DNA of 64,000 nt from Asterias rubens. Lineage: Eukaryota; Echinodermata; Asteroidea; Forcipulatida; Asteriidae. Shown in pieces: positions 50,110-60,490 of the stretch. The first letter of the stretch is position 1, and each line of letters starts with the position of its first letter. The stretch lies in assembly GCF_902459465.1 (NCBI RefSeq), contig NC_047065.1, positions 7,633,521 to 7,697,520 on the forward strand, read 5' to 3'. The position numbers were made by a program, and so were the translations under genes. The notes beneath the pieces are model-generated. The model searched no databases, had not been told where the DNA came from, and saw only the letters and a list, made by a program, of their open reading frames with translations.

Positions 50110-50257
50110 GGATTTAAATTGCAGTTATCTAAGGAAAATCTAAGGAAATTTGAAGAAAAATCTAAGGAAATTTCAGAAAATATCAGGAAATTTATATGCC
50201 AATCTAAGGAAATTCAATTTTGAGAAGTGGAAACACTGACCCACGCTGACTCGACTC
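50110..50257 (+). mobile_element. Probable 3' end of the hAT element
   Basis: 'tctaaggaaatt' recurs four to five times in 50,125-50,215, as in hAT subterminal repeats. The segment ends gagaagtggaaacactg, reverse complement CAGTGTTTCCACTTCTC, which suits a hAT terminus. I could not find the matching left terminus upstream of 47,888. Confidence 0.4.
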
Positions 50258-50305
50258 TACACAGCAATCGCGCAATCAACGACGTACAGAAAAATTATCA
50301 ACAAA

Positions 50306-51418
50306 ATGGATTCCGACAGCGAAGTTTCCAGCGATTTATTTTCTGAATCATCGGGATCATCATCGGGCGATGGTATCACTGAAGAGGAAGTAGGAGAAGT
50401 TGGGGGAGTCCGTGCTATGCAGCCATACATGTACGAGCCAGAACGTGGCTCCGATAGCGACAGTGATAATGATGTTCCCCCAGCAGTGCGGGACGACGAC
50501 GACGTTGTTGAAAACAGACTGGGAAACTCCCAATGGTGTGTAAATTGTATTTTGTTGTAGCGCAAAATTTTGTTGTTATACTTTTGCTACGAATTATACT
50601 GATTTTGTAAGATAAGAAGGATTCAAAACATATATACTAGAACAAAACCTGGCAGCTGTTACACAATCATATCGCAACTGGTTAAGGGCATAGCAACCCA
50701 CTTGGATTGGACTGACAACAACACGGTACGGTGGCATCTCGTTCATGTCGCCTTCATAATTTATACAAAGCTAATATTTACTCGTGGGGATTTTCATGGA
50801 AATTGGCAAACTTTAGGAAGACGGTTTGTTTCTTTATTTATTATATATTTTCTTTTCTTGGGGGTGGGACGTGTCTCTTTATAAAGTTTATATTTTGGAA
50901 AGCTGACCAAGACCTATTTTTGTGTTGTATTATAAACTTCTCCCCTGGTTTCCTTCTTCACTTCATATTATTATAATGTTATTTCTTTCCAAACTGTCAA
51001 TATTTTGGCATACCAGACCTTTTGGTCAATTCAAATGACGAAACAGTACATTTTGACGTTGTTCATAAGACAAAATCTCTAATAATCCTTTTCGGTAGCA
51101 TTTATTTTTGCACAAACCAAAAAGCACTTGATGGTATAGACCAAGATAAACCTATTAAATAATAATTTATTTCAATCAATATCAACAGGTGCCTGTGTGG
51201 ATGCTCTGTGTCAATGCCAACAGTCAAGGAGAGCATTTTTGCTGCAAGGAGGTCGAAAGGGTTGTTGCCAAGATGGATGAATTTGTCTTGGATGTCGATT
51301 GTATAACCGAGCACCCAGGTTTTTCGGCAGTATGCCTTAATTTATGGGTTTTGGAAACCGCATTATGGGAATACAATCAGGCCTATAATCCACCGGAGCA
51401 GGAGGTAACTCAAAATCA
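50306..51418 (+). CDS. P2X7-intracellular-domain-like protein, two exons, frameshifted
   Basis: Exon 1 50306-50535 encodes an acidic Ser-rich leader and MQPYMYEPERG, ending NSQ; exon 2 starts 51189. The splice (ATG|gtgtgt ... caacag|G) restores W-C-L-C-G. Exon 2 holds the conserved Cys block of the P2X7 C-terminal cytoplasmic domain: C-x-C-G, then CCKEVERV and CITEHPGFSAVCLNLWVLET. Between MPTVKES and CCKEV the frame shifts at a t5 run (about 51,236), so the gene as read is broken or the run is miscalled. A gtaagt at 51,419 could splice to a last exon; an in-frame TAA also sits at 51,420. In P2X7 this domain binds zinc and guanine nucleotide; stand-alone copies are known in invertebrates and fish. 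It lies between two DNA transposons. Confidence 0.6.
50536..51188 (+). other. Intron of the P2X7-domain-like gene
   Basis: GT at 50,536 (gtgtgt) and AG at 51,187-51,188 (atcaacag). Nothing else recognised inside. Confidence 0.5.
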
Positions 51419-51599
51419 GTAAGTTTGACAATTGTTGTGTGGTTACCTCCATGATTAATTGAATACTAGTGATCGGTTGCATTTCCATCTACTTCAAGAG
51501 TAATATTTATGTAAGAGTTAACTAATATTTATTTTAAATCATGGTTTAATTTTCAAATCATTGCTCAGTCCTCTGTTTCGCAATGTACATGTACATGTA

Positions 51600-51625
51600 G
51601 GGGAGATGCAGGAGAGTTGAGCCAT
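51600..51625 (+). repeat. Left terminal inverted repeat of the Tigger element
   Basis: Outer bases GGGGAGATGCAGGAGAGTTG, then agccat; preceded by TA. Confidence 0.9.
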
Positions 51626-51996
51626 AAGGATAGTTGACCCATCCCCCAAAACACCCCTATCCCATAGAGTGGTTGAGTCCATACGCCCTCTGTTGGTAGT
51701 GTCTAACCAAACTTTCTTTTTGGCTACAACGGAGAATGTGAGAGATAAGTGCTCAAAGTGGGAGTGACAAGAACATCTAAATTCCACTAAAAAGTGAATT
51801 TTGGAACTGCAGGTAAGACCCTTTCTATTATTTACATGTTTAGCAATGAATATAGTGATAATGTGTCTAACATATAGCCTAAATATTGTTGTTTATTATG
51901 GTAATTTTAATTGGATCTAATTGCATTGTTATAAATCAAAATCAAGTCACATGTCAAAATGGTTCTCTTATAGGAGAGTTGAGCCAATAAGCATGG

Positions 51997-52024
51997 GGAG
52001 AGTTGATCCATGGATCAACTCTCC
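51997..52024. repeat. 28-bp perfect palindrome built from the TIR motif
   Basis: ggagagttgatcca followed by its exact reverse complement. Lies 400 bp inside the left end, just before the transposase ORF; possible transposase binding site or 5'-UTR hairpin (inference). Confidence 0.8.
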
Positions 52025-52164
52025 TCAAGTGGGTGGCTCAACTCTCCTGCATCTCACAAAATCTAATTACACCATGCATCATGTATCATTTTGTCTTACA
52101 CTTATTGAATTCTTTCAAAGATATCATAGACTAATGATTACTTATCTTTTCTTAACAGACCACA

Positions 52165-54132
52165 ATGCCTCAGGAATACAAAAGAAAAACAAACCGTGGG
52201 AGTAATCCTGATTTTCTTCAACGTGCAGCAGCAGACGTCCAAGGAGGAAGCAGCATTCGAAGTGCTGCAAAAGATCATGGTGTTGATTGTTCGACCCTTA
52301 AGCGATATATGGAAAAGCAGAGAGATGATCCTGAAGGAGTTAGTGGTTATCAGAACTGTAAAATAAAGAACTTGATCTTTCCTCCAGAGATGGAAACTGA
52401 GTTAGCCCAGCACATCAAAGATTTGGCAGCAAGTTATAATGGGTTATCTAAAGAAAAATGTTGCAGCTTGACCTACGAATATGCTATGCGAAACAGAGTT
52501 GAAGTTCCCGACAACTGGCAAACCACCCAAAAAGCAGGGCAAAGTTTCTGGTTGGGATTTAAAAAACGCCACAACCTTGCCATTCGTAGTCCAGAGGCTA
52601 CTTCGTTAGCACGAGCGACTGCCTTCAATCGTCATACAGTTGGTAAATTTTATGACAACTTAGCATCTGTCATGGACCAACACAAGTTTCAGGCACAGGA
52701 CATATACAATTTGGATGAAACTGGGTGCACGACCGTGCAAAAGCCAGGAAATGTTGTTGCGCCAAAAGGAGTAAAGCAAGTTGGATCAGTCACGTCTGCC
52801 GAAAGGGGGGAACTAGTCACGGTGGTCAATACCATAAGCGCCGGTGGGGCAGTGCTGCCACCGCTGTTCCTATTCCCAAGAGTCAACTACCGCGAGCACT
52901 TCATACGTGGGGGTCCAGTAGGCTCCATTGGTGGAGCTACAAGAACAGGGTGGATCAATACAGAAACTTTCGTAGGGTATATGGACCATTTCATCCACCA
53001 TACACGATGCACTCCAGAGAGAAAGGTCTTGCTCATCCTGGATAATCATGAGGCACACATCTCTCTAGCAGCAGTTGACAAAGCAAAGGCAAATGGGGTA
53101 GCTCTGTTAACGATTCCCCCCCACACTTCCCACAGGTTACAACCATTAGATACAGCAATTTATGGTCCGTACAAGAGAGCATATGCACGCGCAATGGATG
53201 CTTGGATGCGTTCTAATCCTGGCAAAACTGTTTCTATCTACGACCTCCCTTCACTTGTGAATGAGGTCCATGTATGTGCATGTGTTCCAAGAAATATCCT
53301 GTCAGGTTTTCGAAGTGCAGGAATTTACCCGTTCAACAGGGACATATTTACTGATGCCGACTACGCTCCAGCAAACGCCCCAGCAGAAAATGCCCCTGAT
53401 GCTGATCAAGCGGAGAAAACTGGTGCCCCAGCAGCTGACCTAGAGAATGCCCCTGCAGCACAGGACTCGGATGCACCTGCAGCTGTCCCCACAGAGAACT
53501 CTGATACCACCGCAGATGCAGGCTCATCAGGGAATCCTGATGGACCCACAACATCCAGAGCATCCACATCCACATATGTATCACCCAGGGATATAGAGCC
53601 ATTCCCTAAGGCCGCACCTCGGAAAGGAAGAGCTACTAATAGAAAGAAAGGTAGCACTAAAATTCTGACTGACACACCAGTCAGAGATGAAATTGCTGCA
53701 GCAAATAAAGCCAAAGAAAACAAGAAACAAGCTGCAAATACCAATGCAAGAAAATCTCTATTCACAAAGCCGCAAAGCAGAAGCAAACGTAAAAAGCTGC
53801 CTTCTGAGAGCTCATCTTCAAGTGAAAGTGATATGGACATGGAGTTGTCGGATACCTCTGATGACTCTGACGTGGATGACGATCAGGAGGATATCATTGA
53901 AGGCGACTTCGTGATAGTGAAAGTCCACAGAAAAACAAGAACAATGCACTACATTGCCAGAGTTGACGGATTTGATGCTGATGAATATGAAGGAGTTTTT
54001 CTTCGTAGAGTGTTGAGCCGCAATGATGACAGGGCTACTTTTGTTGTGGATACCGAGGATGAAGCACTGTGGTTGCAAGAAGATATAGCAAAGAAGTTGC
54101 CAACCCCCACTGTTAGTGGTACTTCGTTGTAA
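52165..54132 (+). CDS. Tigger/pogo (DDE_1) transposase with extra C-terminal domain
   Basis: 655 residues, one exon, ATG at 52,165 just after a 'cttaacag' acceptor-like site. The N-terminal psq-type HTH region (FLQRAAADVQGGSSIRSAAK, then STLKRYM) and a CENP-B-like HTH (SFWLGFKKRHNLAIRSPEAT) bind the element ends. The catalytic domain has D184 (IYNLDETG), D293 (LLILDNHEAH) and D329 (SHRLQPLDTAIYGPYK), a DD35D set fully present. Residues about 385-470 are Ala/Pro-rich linkers. An acidic Ser block (about 545-580) leads to a C-terminal module EGDFVIVKVHRKTRTMHYIA, then VDGFDADEYEGVFLRRV, which looks like a small beta-rich domain of unknown function. Cuts and pastes its own element; no inactivating change visible. 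Confidence 0.9.
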   Translation: MPQEYKRKTNRGSNPDFLQRAAADVQGGSSIRSAAKDHGVDCSTLKRYMEKQRDDPEGVSGYQNCKIKNLIFPPEMETELAQHIKDLAASYNGLSKEKCCSLTYEYAMRNRVEVPDNWQTTQKAGQSFWLGFKKRHNLAIRSPEATSLARATAFNRHTVGKFYDNLASVMDQHKFQAQDIYNLDETGCTTVQKPGNVVAPKGVKQVGSVTSAERGELVTVVNTISAGGAVLPPLFLFPRVNYREHFIRGGPVGSIGGATRTGWINTETFVGYMDHFIHHTRCTPERKVLLILDNHEAHISLAAVDKAKANGVALLTIPPHTSHRLQPLDTAIYGPYKRAYARAMDAWMRSNPGKTVSIYDLPSLVNEVHVCACVPRNILSGFRSAGIYPFNRDIFTDADYAPANAPAENAPDADQAEKTGAPAADLENAPAAQDSDAPAAVPTENSDTTADAGSSGNPDGPTTSRASTSTYVSPRDIEPFPKAAPRKGRATNRKKGSTKILTDTPVRDEIAAANKAKENKKQAANTNARKSLFTKPQSRSKRKKLPSESSSSSESDMDMELSDTSDDSDVDDDQEDIIEGDFVIVKVHRKTRTMHYIARVDGFDADEYEGVFLRRVLSRNDDRATFVVDTEDEALWLQEDIAKKLPTPTVSGTSL

Positions 54133-55187
54133 TCTCGATAAATGGGATTTGGGACATTAACTACCGCCATCTTACCAGATCTTACTGCATGGTGTGATCC
54201 CCAGTTAGGGGTTAAGTGCTGAAAAATGTTTTACGTTGTTTCATCCTGCCATCCTTATTGACAAACAGTAGATTATTAGATGTTTATAGATGAGTCCTGC
54301 TCCCACAAAACTAGCCATAAATTACTAAGAATAGTTGTTCTGATTAGCATTACAATGCCAAAATTGCAAGCTTCACTTGCCATACTGTATTTGTGCAAAC
54401 GTTTGTCCCTGAAAATAACCATTTACCAAGAAAAATTGTCTGGGCTGTAGCCAACGGTACCCTAATGAGTGACTTAATACATGTATGTATGGCGGGTTTT
54501 GTGGGACTAGCTCACAAAAGGTGCTTTACTTGCTAGGGGATGGTGTTGAAGATCGGCTCACCCACCTTTAATACAAAGACTCTTCTATTTCTCTTGATAA
54601 AAACATCCAAGATGAGAGAAAACAATTTCAAAAGAGCAAATTTCAAGTTTTCAAGCTGGTAACTGATTGACGGCTCTAAAAAGGTTTTCACCAATTTAAC
54701 TCGGATGAACACTTTTGAAGTGGTTTTCTCATTTTAGTCTTTGCATATAAGTACAAGTGCCACACCATTGACAAGCAAAACATGGTTTTGTTTATTTGTT
54801 TGTTTTAGAATAAATAGTGAGTTGAAACTAAACTGTCTGACTTCGAGATGCTTTATTGTAAGACAACAAGTAAACGTATTACAAGCAAGTAACATTGTTG
54901 TAAGCAAAAGTTGTAGGCTAAATGCCATTGTTTGTTATAAATTTCACAGTGGCTCATCTCTCCTTAGGTGGATCAAGTCTCCTTAAGGGTATGGTCAACT
55001 CTCCTCACCTTGCAGGAGAGTTGAACCACTTCGCCACTTTTTTTTATACCTTTCCTGTGAATAGGCTGCAACAATTAGCCTAACTGTCACATTATATAAA
55101 GTAAGTCAACCCTCTAAAGCTTTACTTAAAATATTTAGTTAGTGTATCCTACATTTTATCTCTGCAGAATGGTGCAAAATGTAAAAA

Positions 55188-55213
55188 ATGGCTCAACTCT
55201 CCTGCATCTCCCC
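55188..55213 (-). repeat. Right terminal inverted repeat of the Tigger element
   Basis: Exact reverse complement of 51,600-51,625; followed by TA. Confidence 0.9.
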
Positions 55214-55215
55214 TA

Positions 55216-55879
55216 CACAAAAAATATGGGTACAATCACAATTAATAGACCGCACCATGAACAAGCATATCACTGCCGGCTTTCCTGTGTTGGGCAATGG
55301 TTTGTTTACATTCAGGCAGCAGTCTCTTCGTTCCCCAAGTGATGTCACAGCGATGACGTCACTTATTCATGAGCTACGGTCTATTTTTAGTGGGCGTTCC
55401 AGAAGCGCTACATTTTAATTCAATTTAATTCAATAAAAAATACAAGGGAGGGCTAAAAAAAAAATAAAAAAATCAAATTTGTTGTTAATATCTAGCTATT
55501 TAATAACACCAATCAAAGTAGTTAATTCTCATAACCTTTAAAAGAATTTTGTCAGCCAAAGACCCTATCCTGAAGATAATGTCAAAGCTTTTGAAAGAAG
55601 GGGGATCTGGCAAGATCTAATTATCACGGGGTTCCTTTCCTTTGCAAAAATGGGACTAACACAAAGATAGCCCTCAAACACGACCCCATTTTTGAGGCCA
55701 TAATGGCAGTCAAACCTAGAGTTTCCGGACGAGTTGTCATCATCCTCAGTCCGGTGGAATGAGATGACCGACCTGTCTCTTCCAAAGAAGATGACAGTGG
55801 AATCCCAGATATTTATGAAGAAGAGTATCCAAACCCAGCCCCAGATTTGACAAAAGGAAGACATTCACTGGATGTTGTT
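55216..55879. other. Flank right of the transposon; no gene recognised
   Basis: Would be the continuation of the P2X7-like locus, but no third exon of that family was found. The + strand at 55,565-55,860 reads open in part (e.g. PDIYEEEYPNPAPDLTKGRH) without a recognisable domain. Confidence 0.35.
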
Positions 55880-55895
55880 AATACATGCAACAACA

Positions 55896-56330
55896 AGAGT
55901 AACTTATGACCGTGATCAACTCCTGGCACTTAACAATCTCTCCCATCATGCAGCTGCTTCACCATTACCCTCAACTTTGTGGAATCATCTGAACTCGATT
56001 CCAATCAAATCATCATACCGTCCCAGACATCGTGGTAAATGAGGTGGCCATCGCAAACAATGGCAGAACAATGAATGTAATAAATAGTGATTTGAGCCAA
56101 GGTTCTAATCCAATCACAGTCATCTCGTCTCACCGTCACTCTCCCAACAGAGGCAAGACATTTCCCAGATCAGCTGACCTTAGTTAGTTACGGCCATTAC
56201 CAAGGAAAGACTTCTCACGTCTCAGTATTAAACTCTGGATTGCCCATTCAGTGCGTAACAAAACCACATCAATGGCTGATTTTGTTATCGATCATGATGC
56301 AGATATCGATTATCGATCATGATGTAGTAA
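55896..56330 (+). mobile_element. LINE ORF2 N-terminal relic (pre-endonuclease region)
   Basis: 55,896-56,041 reads VTYDRDQLLALNNLSHHAAA and YRPRHRGK, the 'YxRdqLLxLr ... R.RG.RgG' leader of CR1-like ORF2. 56,190-56,320 reads LSIKLWIAHSVRNKTTSMAD then FVIDHDADI, the AP-endonuclease start 'lWNaqSvrnKt'. Stops and frame changes separate the parts. Confidence 0.55.
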
Positions 56331-58006
56331 GTTAATTACTGAACCTTGATTACAGAACATTTTGGCATGTAACCTACCGACAGGTTGTGTGCTGGTGCTG
56401 GGGTTTTCTTGGAAGACACAACCATGTGCCACTTCCTTCTTGTGTAGTGCTTCAAATCAGAGGGACATATCCAGATGAAGAGGGCAACTACAAAGGCTTC
56501 CAGTTTCCTCTATTATTTGACTTGTAAATAACTATCATGTTAATTCAGGTTGTATATAAAAATGCAAAACTCAAAAGGTTTACAGTTTCCTCTATAAGAC
56601 GACTTGAAAATAACGTTAATTTTTAGTAATCACTGTTATGTTTATTCTACCATCATAAGATTCCTAACTGCAGTATGTCGGTAGCAGCTGCAACAAAATG
56701 CAGACAACCATACACTAAGCAGAGAGAAGAACCGTTGGACAGTCTAATATTATATGTGCAGGGCTGCATACCTGTGGGTAATAGCGGTAAATTCAACATT
56801 TGCCCCTGACCCACAGAGCTGCCTGTTTTGTTTTGGTATTTTGCAGTTTGGTACGTCCTGGGTTAGTTGTATTAATGTTGTATTGGCCCTGTTAAGATGT
56901 TTTCACTCTTTGTGTTTCTCTTCATCTTGTATTCTTGTGTTCGATTTCATGCTTTTTGGTACACATTTATTGTTTTGTGCTGTTTTATATATTTTTGTAC
57001 GTTTTGCGTTGTCTTGGTCAAATAAATAGTAATCATAATATTTGGACTCTGGAAGAGACATCATCAGGTATGTGGCAGTTGTGAGGAAATCACGCCAAAT
57101 TCCCCTAAATCAAAACTACCCTGCTCTTTTATTTTTACACACGAGAAGACTTGCTCGACAAGCTTTTCATTGTTTCTACAATAAGCAACAGGAACTATTC
57201 TACGGATAGATACTTTCTAAGTAGAGCTGAAAAGAACAAGTTTTCAGAGGAATAGAGAATCACGTAGAGGTGACATGAGGTGATCAGGAAATTATGATTT
57301 TCTGTACATGAAGTGAAAGCGAAAATCATTGGTACCACTGACGACTGCATGGACTGTAGGTTTAAACATAAGGATGGGAAGTGGGAGAAAAAAAAACAGC
57401 ATGTCAGCCAACTGTGTAGTCAGAGACTATGAGGGCATGGGGAGGTTTGGAGCTCACCAATGAAGATAACATGACTGGTCATTTGATAAAGACATCCTTA
57501 CACACCAGACCAGATAACTACATGCACACCCAGTTGTTGTGTTCTTACGTCGTCAATATAAGTAATAATAGACAAGAAAACGGGTGTAACGTTGCGTCAA
57601 TACTTGGGTTCTATTCACGTGGTTAAAAACAAGCAAAACACCAGAGCTCTCGTACAACGAGATCTTGCGTGAAACAATGACATCATATTCTATAAATAGA
57701 TCTCTGAGTCTGCATACACTACACCAGTAAACTTTTAATAAAACTTACTAGGAAACTCAAGAGTAATCGATACTGTAGTTAAAAAATTCACACATCGTCT
57801 ACAAGGCTTGGGTTATGGGAAATTCAGACACTGTGATAGCCATTGTATCAATAATCAGTTAATATGAGCACAGATACTCCTCAGACACAATGGTGTGACT
57901 GATCGAAAAAGCACATCACAAGCCAATCAGGATAGATGAAAAGATTTTCACCGAGGGGCTTAATGGCAGGGCCATGAGATTTCGGCATTGATAAACATTT
58001 AGGGCG
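56331..58006. other. Intergenic DNA without recognised genes
   Basis: An imperfect tandem duplication of about 85 bp around 'cagtttcctctat' lies at 56,498-56,620. An AATAAA near 57,024 follows a T-rich stretch that could be another LINE 3' end. Confidence 0.35.
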
Positions 58007-58660
58007 ATGAGGAATACTGACTCGCCAACAACGATCTATCTCAAAAAGGACGAAAATAATGGAGTCGGTTTCCACTCATTTGGCTACAGCAGATCAGTTA
58101 CACAAATAGTAAACAAGCTAAAACAACTGAAGATCAAATACAAACAGGATAGCAACCGAAGAAGTGGGAGGGCATTGATGGAGTGGGACTACTCCAAAGA
58201 GGTCAATAACCAGGTACTTGCCAAGAGCAGGTGGTTTATACCTGAAGTCACAAAAAATCCAGGGTGCACAGTCCCTCGGATGATCTGACAATACACAGAT
58301 GAAGACACCGCAAACAGTACTTTTTCATGTTGCGACCAACAACTTAAACTGTAGCGCCTTTCAACTAAATGTAAAGAACTTTAATTTATGAGTCAGGCAG
58401 CAAAAGACAAGTTTCCACAGTCTAAGATCTTCATTAATGCCATGCAATGATGACGATGGCCTAAACTGTAAGGCTAATAATCTAAACATTCATCTTGCCA
58501 AGGTTTGCAAATCAAATCATGTGAGTTTTCTTGATTTTTGTGAAATCTATTACTTCACCATCTCTATATGCCTGTGATGGTACCCACTTGAATTATGACG
58601 GGAATGAGAAGCTAGCCAGACTTATCGAAGACGTCTTCCTAGAGCATTTTGTACAGGTTA
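58007..58660 (+). pseudogene. SGNH-hydrolase-like relic, copy 1
   Basis: Reads SRWFIPEVTKNPGCTVPRM, a stop, then in other frames 'QTVLFHVATNNLNC' and 'AAKDKF'. The same blocks in copy 3 read HIVLLHVGTNDLDC and LLIQAAKDKFSQSK. The HVGTND block is the SGNH block III signature, here altered. Multiple stops. Confidence 0.5.
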
Positions 58661-58804
58661 ATCCTGGCAAAGCTTTATTCCGAAGGAACTGAAGCTTCCG
58701 ACTCGGAAGAAAATGGTGAAGAAGTCATCTTTAAATTCAAGTTCTTTATCCTCACCATCTATCGGTAAAAGTGATAAACCCGCACTATTTGTGCAGAGAA
58801 AAAA

Positions 58805-58930
58805 GAAAAATAAATGCCATTTTGCCACACCATGATGACGATCGTCTAAGCTAAAAGGCTAATTCTTGCCAAGGTTTGCAAATTGAATCATGTGAATTTT
58901 CTTGATTTTTGTGAATATTACTTCACCATC
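58805..58930 (+). pseudogene. SGNH-hydrolase-like relic, copy 2 (fragment)
   Basis: Only 'atgccattttgccacaccatgatgacgatcg' through 'cttgatttttgtgaatattac' in outline, a duplicate of the 3' part of copies 1 and 3. Confidence 0.45.
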
Positions 58931-58984
58931 TCTATCTAAATTCAAGTTCCTTGTCTTCATCTATCGATAACTCTGATATGTCTT

Positions 58985-59485
58985 CACCATGTATCAGTTA
59001 AATTGATCCTCATCCCTAAGCCCACCAGTCAAACCGACTTGCCATTCTACAGGGTGAAGGTCTTTAGCGAATCCATCATCAAGTACTTGCCTTATGTCAT
59101 TGATAGCGAGTGGTTTCTACCCGACGTTACAACAAAGCCAGTGTGCATGTTCCCTCGGATGGTCAGAGCGCTGAGAAATTTTGAAAAACAAACCAAGACA
59201 CCGCACATAGTACTTTTACATGTTGGGACCAACGACTTGGACTGTAAAGTGTTTCATCGTGATGTGAAGAACTTTCTTTTACTGATTCAGGCAGCAAAAG
59301 ACAAGTTTTCACAGTCAAAGATCTTCATTTATGCCATTTTGGCACACTATGATGATGATTGTTTAAACTGTAAGGCTTATTATTTAAACATTATCTTGCC
59401 AAGGTTTGCAAATCAAAATTTCTTGACTTTTGTGAATTTTTTAGGAATACAAAACAAACTGCGTACCGGGGTACCACAACTATAG
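58985..59485 (+). pseudogene. SGNH-hydrolase-like relic, copy 3 (longest)
   Basis: Open for about 160 codons from 59,003: WFLPDVTTKPVCMFPRMVRA, HIVLLHVGTNDLDCKVFHRD and LLLIQAAKDKFSQSKIFIYA. This is the ribbon 'lxHVGTNDL ... ak..fp.skI' of SGNH/GDSL-like domains common near retroelement ORFs. No ATG suits the start and the catalytic N-terminal block is not seen. Confidence 0.5.
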
Positions 59486-59654
59486 TCTGAGAAACAAGTG
59501 CATGTTGCTCTACATCCAAAATGTAAGAAATAACACAGTTTTATAGTGAATTGAAATTACAAATGTACATGTTCATGTAAATATTGTTTGGAGCGAACAT
59601 GTTTTACAACAAACAAAAACCAGGAAAAAAGTGTTTTGTGAGAATACAATTTTT

Positions 59655-60005
59655 TTGTTCCAACTATGCATGCTTGATCACACATGTTTTGTACGAATTA
59701 CAAGTGCACGTGTGACAAGTGTGACTTCATAATCTATGCCGGCAAGGGTGAGCGTGTCACGGATAATGGGCTGAAGTATGACGTTGTCATGCAGCTCATG
59801 GACCCCTACTTGGGGAAGGGATACAAGTTGTTTGTAGATAACTTCTACACTAGTCCGACATTGTTTCATAACCTGTACGCCTAGAACACCATGGCATGTG
59901 GGACCATTCGGGAAAACATTAGTAGAGGCTTCCCAAAGACCAAGAAATGCAGCGAGAGGAACCATTCGATGGATGGTCATCTTTATGGACTTTATCAGTG
60001 CTTTG
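59655..60005 (+). pseudogene. piggyBac-type transposase relic
   Basis: Reads YKCTCDKCDFIIYAGKGE, then YDVVMQLMDPYLGKGYKLFV and DNFYTSPTLFHNLYA, the conserved 'YDVVxxLxxPYxxKGyxlfvDNFYTSptLf' block of DDE_Tnp_1_7. TAG at about 59,882 interrupts, then NTMACGTIRENISRGFPKTK. The D of VDNFYTS is kept; both ends are missing. Confidence 0.75.
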
Positions 60006-60157
60006 AGTAAGTAAAATGACAGCTTTTATAACTTCATTAGTGACCCCGAAGTTTGAGAGCCAACCTTGTTCCTGCAGAACATTTGCTTGTGTATGTTTCT
60101 CGACTCACGAGTCATCCACTTGATTTGTCTGCTATATCTTGTGTACTATAATCGACT

Positions 60158-60398
60158 ATGGCCACTAATAAGCCAGATGTTGAGGACATTCCCGTGGCTG
60201 TACCAATACCGCTTGCTGCAGTTAGTCTGAAGCTGCCCCCTTTTTGGCAAAACGACCCCACGTTGTGGTTCGCACAGGTCGAAGCAAATTTTTTTTTAAA
60301 CCAGAGGGATTACCGAACAGGCGACCAAGTTTGCTCAAATTGTGGCCTCCCTTCCAACCGAGGTTGCACAGGAAGTCCGCGACCTTCTCATTGACCCT
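60158..60398 (+). pseudogene. Ty3/gypsy gag-like relic
   Basis: Reads AVSLKLPPFWQNDPTLWFAQ then VEANFF, the common start of Ty3/gypsy-type gag in animals. An indel in the t-run near 60,290 shifts the frame; the continuation 'IVASLPTEVAQEVRDLL' lies in another frame. No protease or RT follows. Confidence 0.6.
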
Positions 60399-60404
60399 TG
60401 GAAC

Positions 60405-60490
60405 TGATTATAGGAAGAAACTGCTTCCAATTCGGTAACAAGTACTACATGTACCTAAAAGAAATCGGCTGTGCCATGGGCTCAACTGCC
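60405..60490 (+). pseudogene. Penelope-like RT scrap
   Basis: Reads NCFQFGNKYYMYLKEIGCAM then GSTASP, resembling the 'F.F.g.yY.Q..GtAMGs..SP' RT motif of Penelope-like elements. Joined directly to the gag-like relic. Confidence 0.45.

Larger units (their letters stand above)
51600..55213 (+). mobile_element. Complete Tigger/pogo-type DNA transposon (3,614 bp)
   Basis: Perfect 26-bp terminal inverted repeats at 51,600-51,625 and 55,188-55,213 (outer part GGGGAGATGCAGGAGAGTTG). TA on both sides (51,598-51,599 and 55,214-55,215) fits a Tc1/mariner-superfamily TA duplication. It encloses one intact transposase ORF. The inner arm motif ggagagttga recurs subterminally on both sides (51,973, 51,997, 52,040, 54,993, 55,014). 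Perfect ends and an open ORF indicate recent insertion. Confidence 0.9.

Noticed and set aside
53406..53840. 144-codon minus-strand ORF inside the Tigger transposase
   Set aside because: Antisense of an Ala/Pro/Glu-rich linker; codons belong to the plus-strand gene.
56754..57029. Hydrophobic 91-codon ORF
   Set aside because: T-rich DNA with chance hydrophobic codons ending at an AATAAA; more like a retroelement 3' end.
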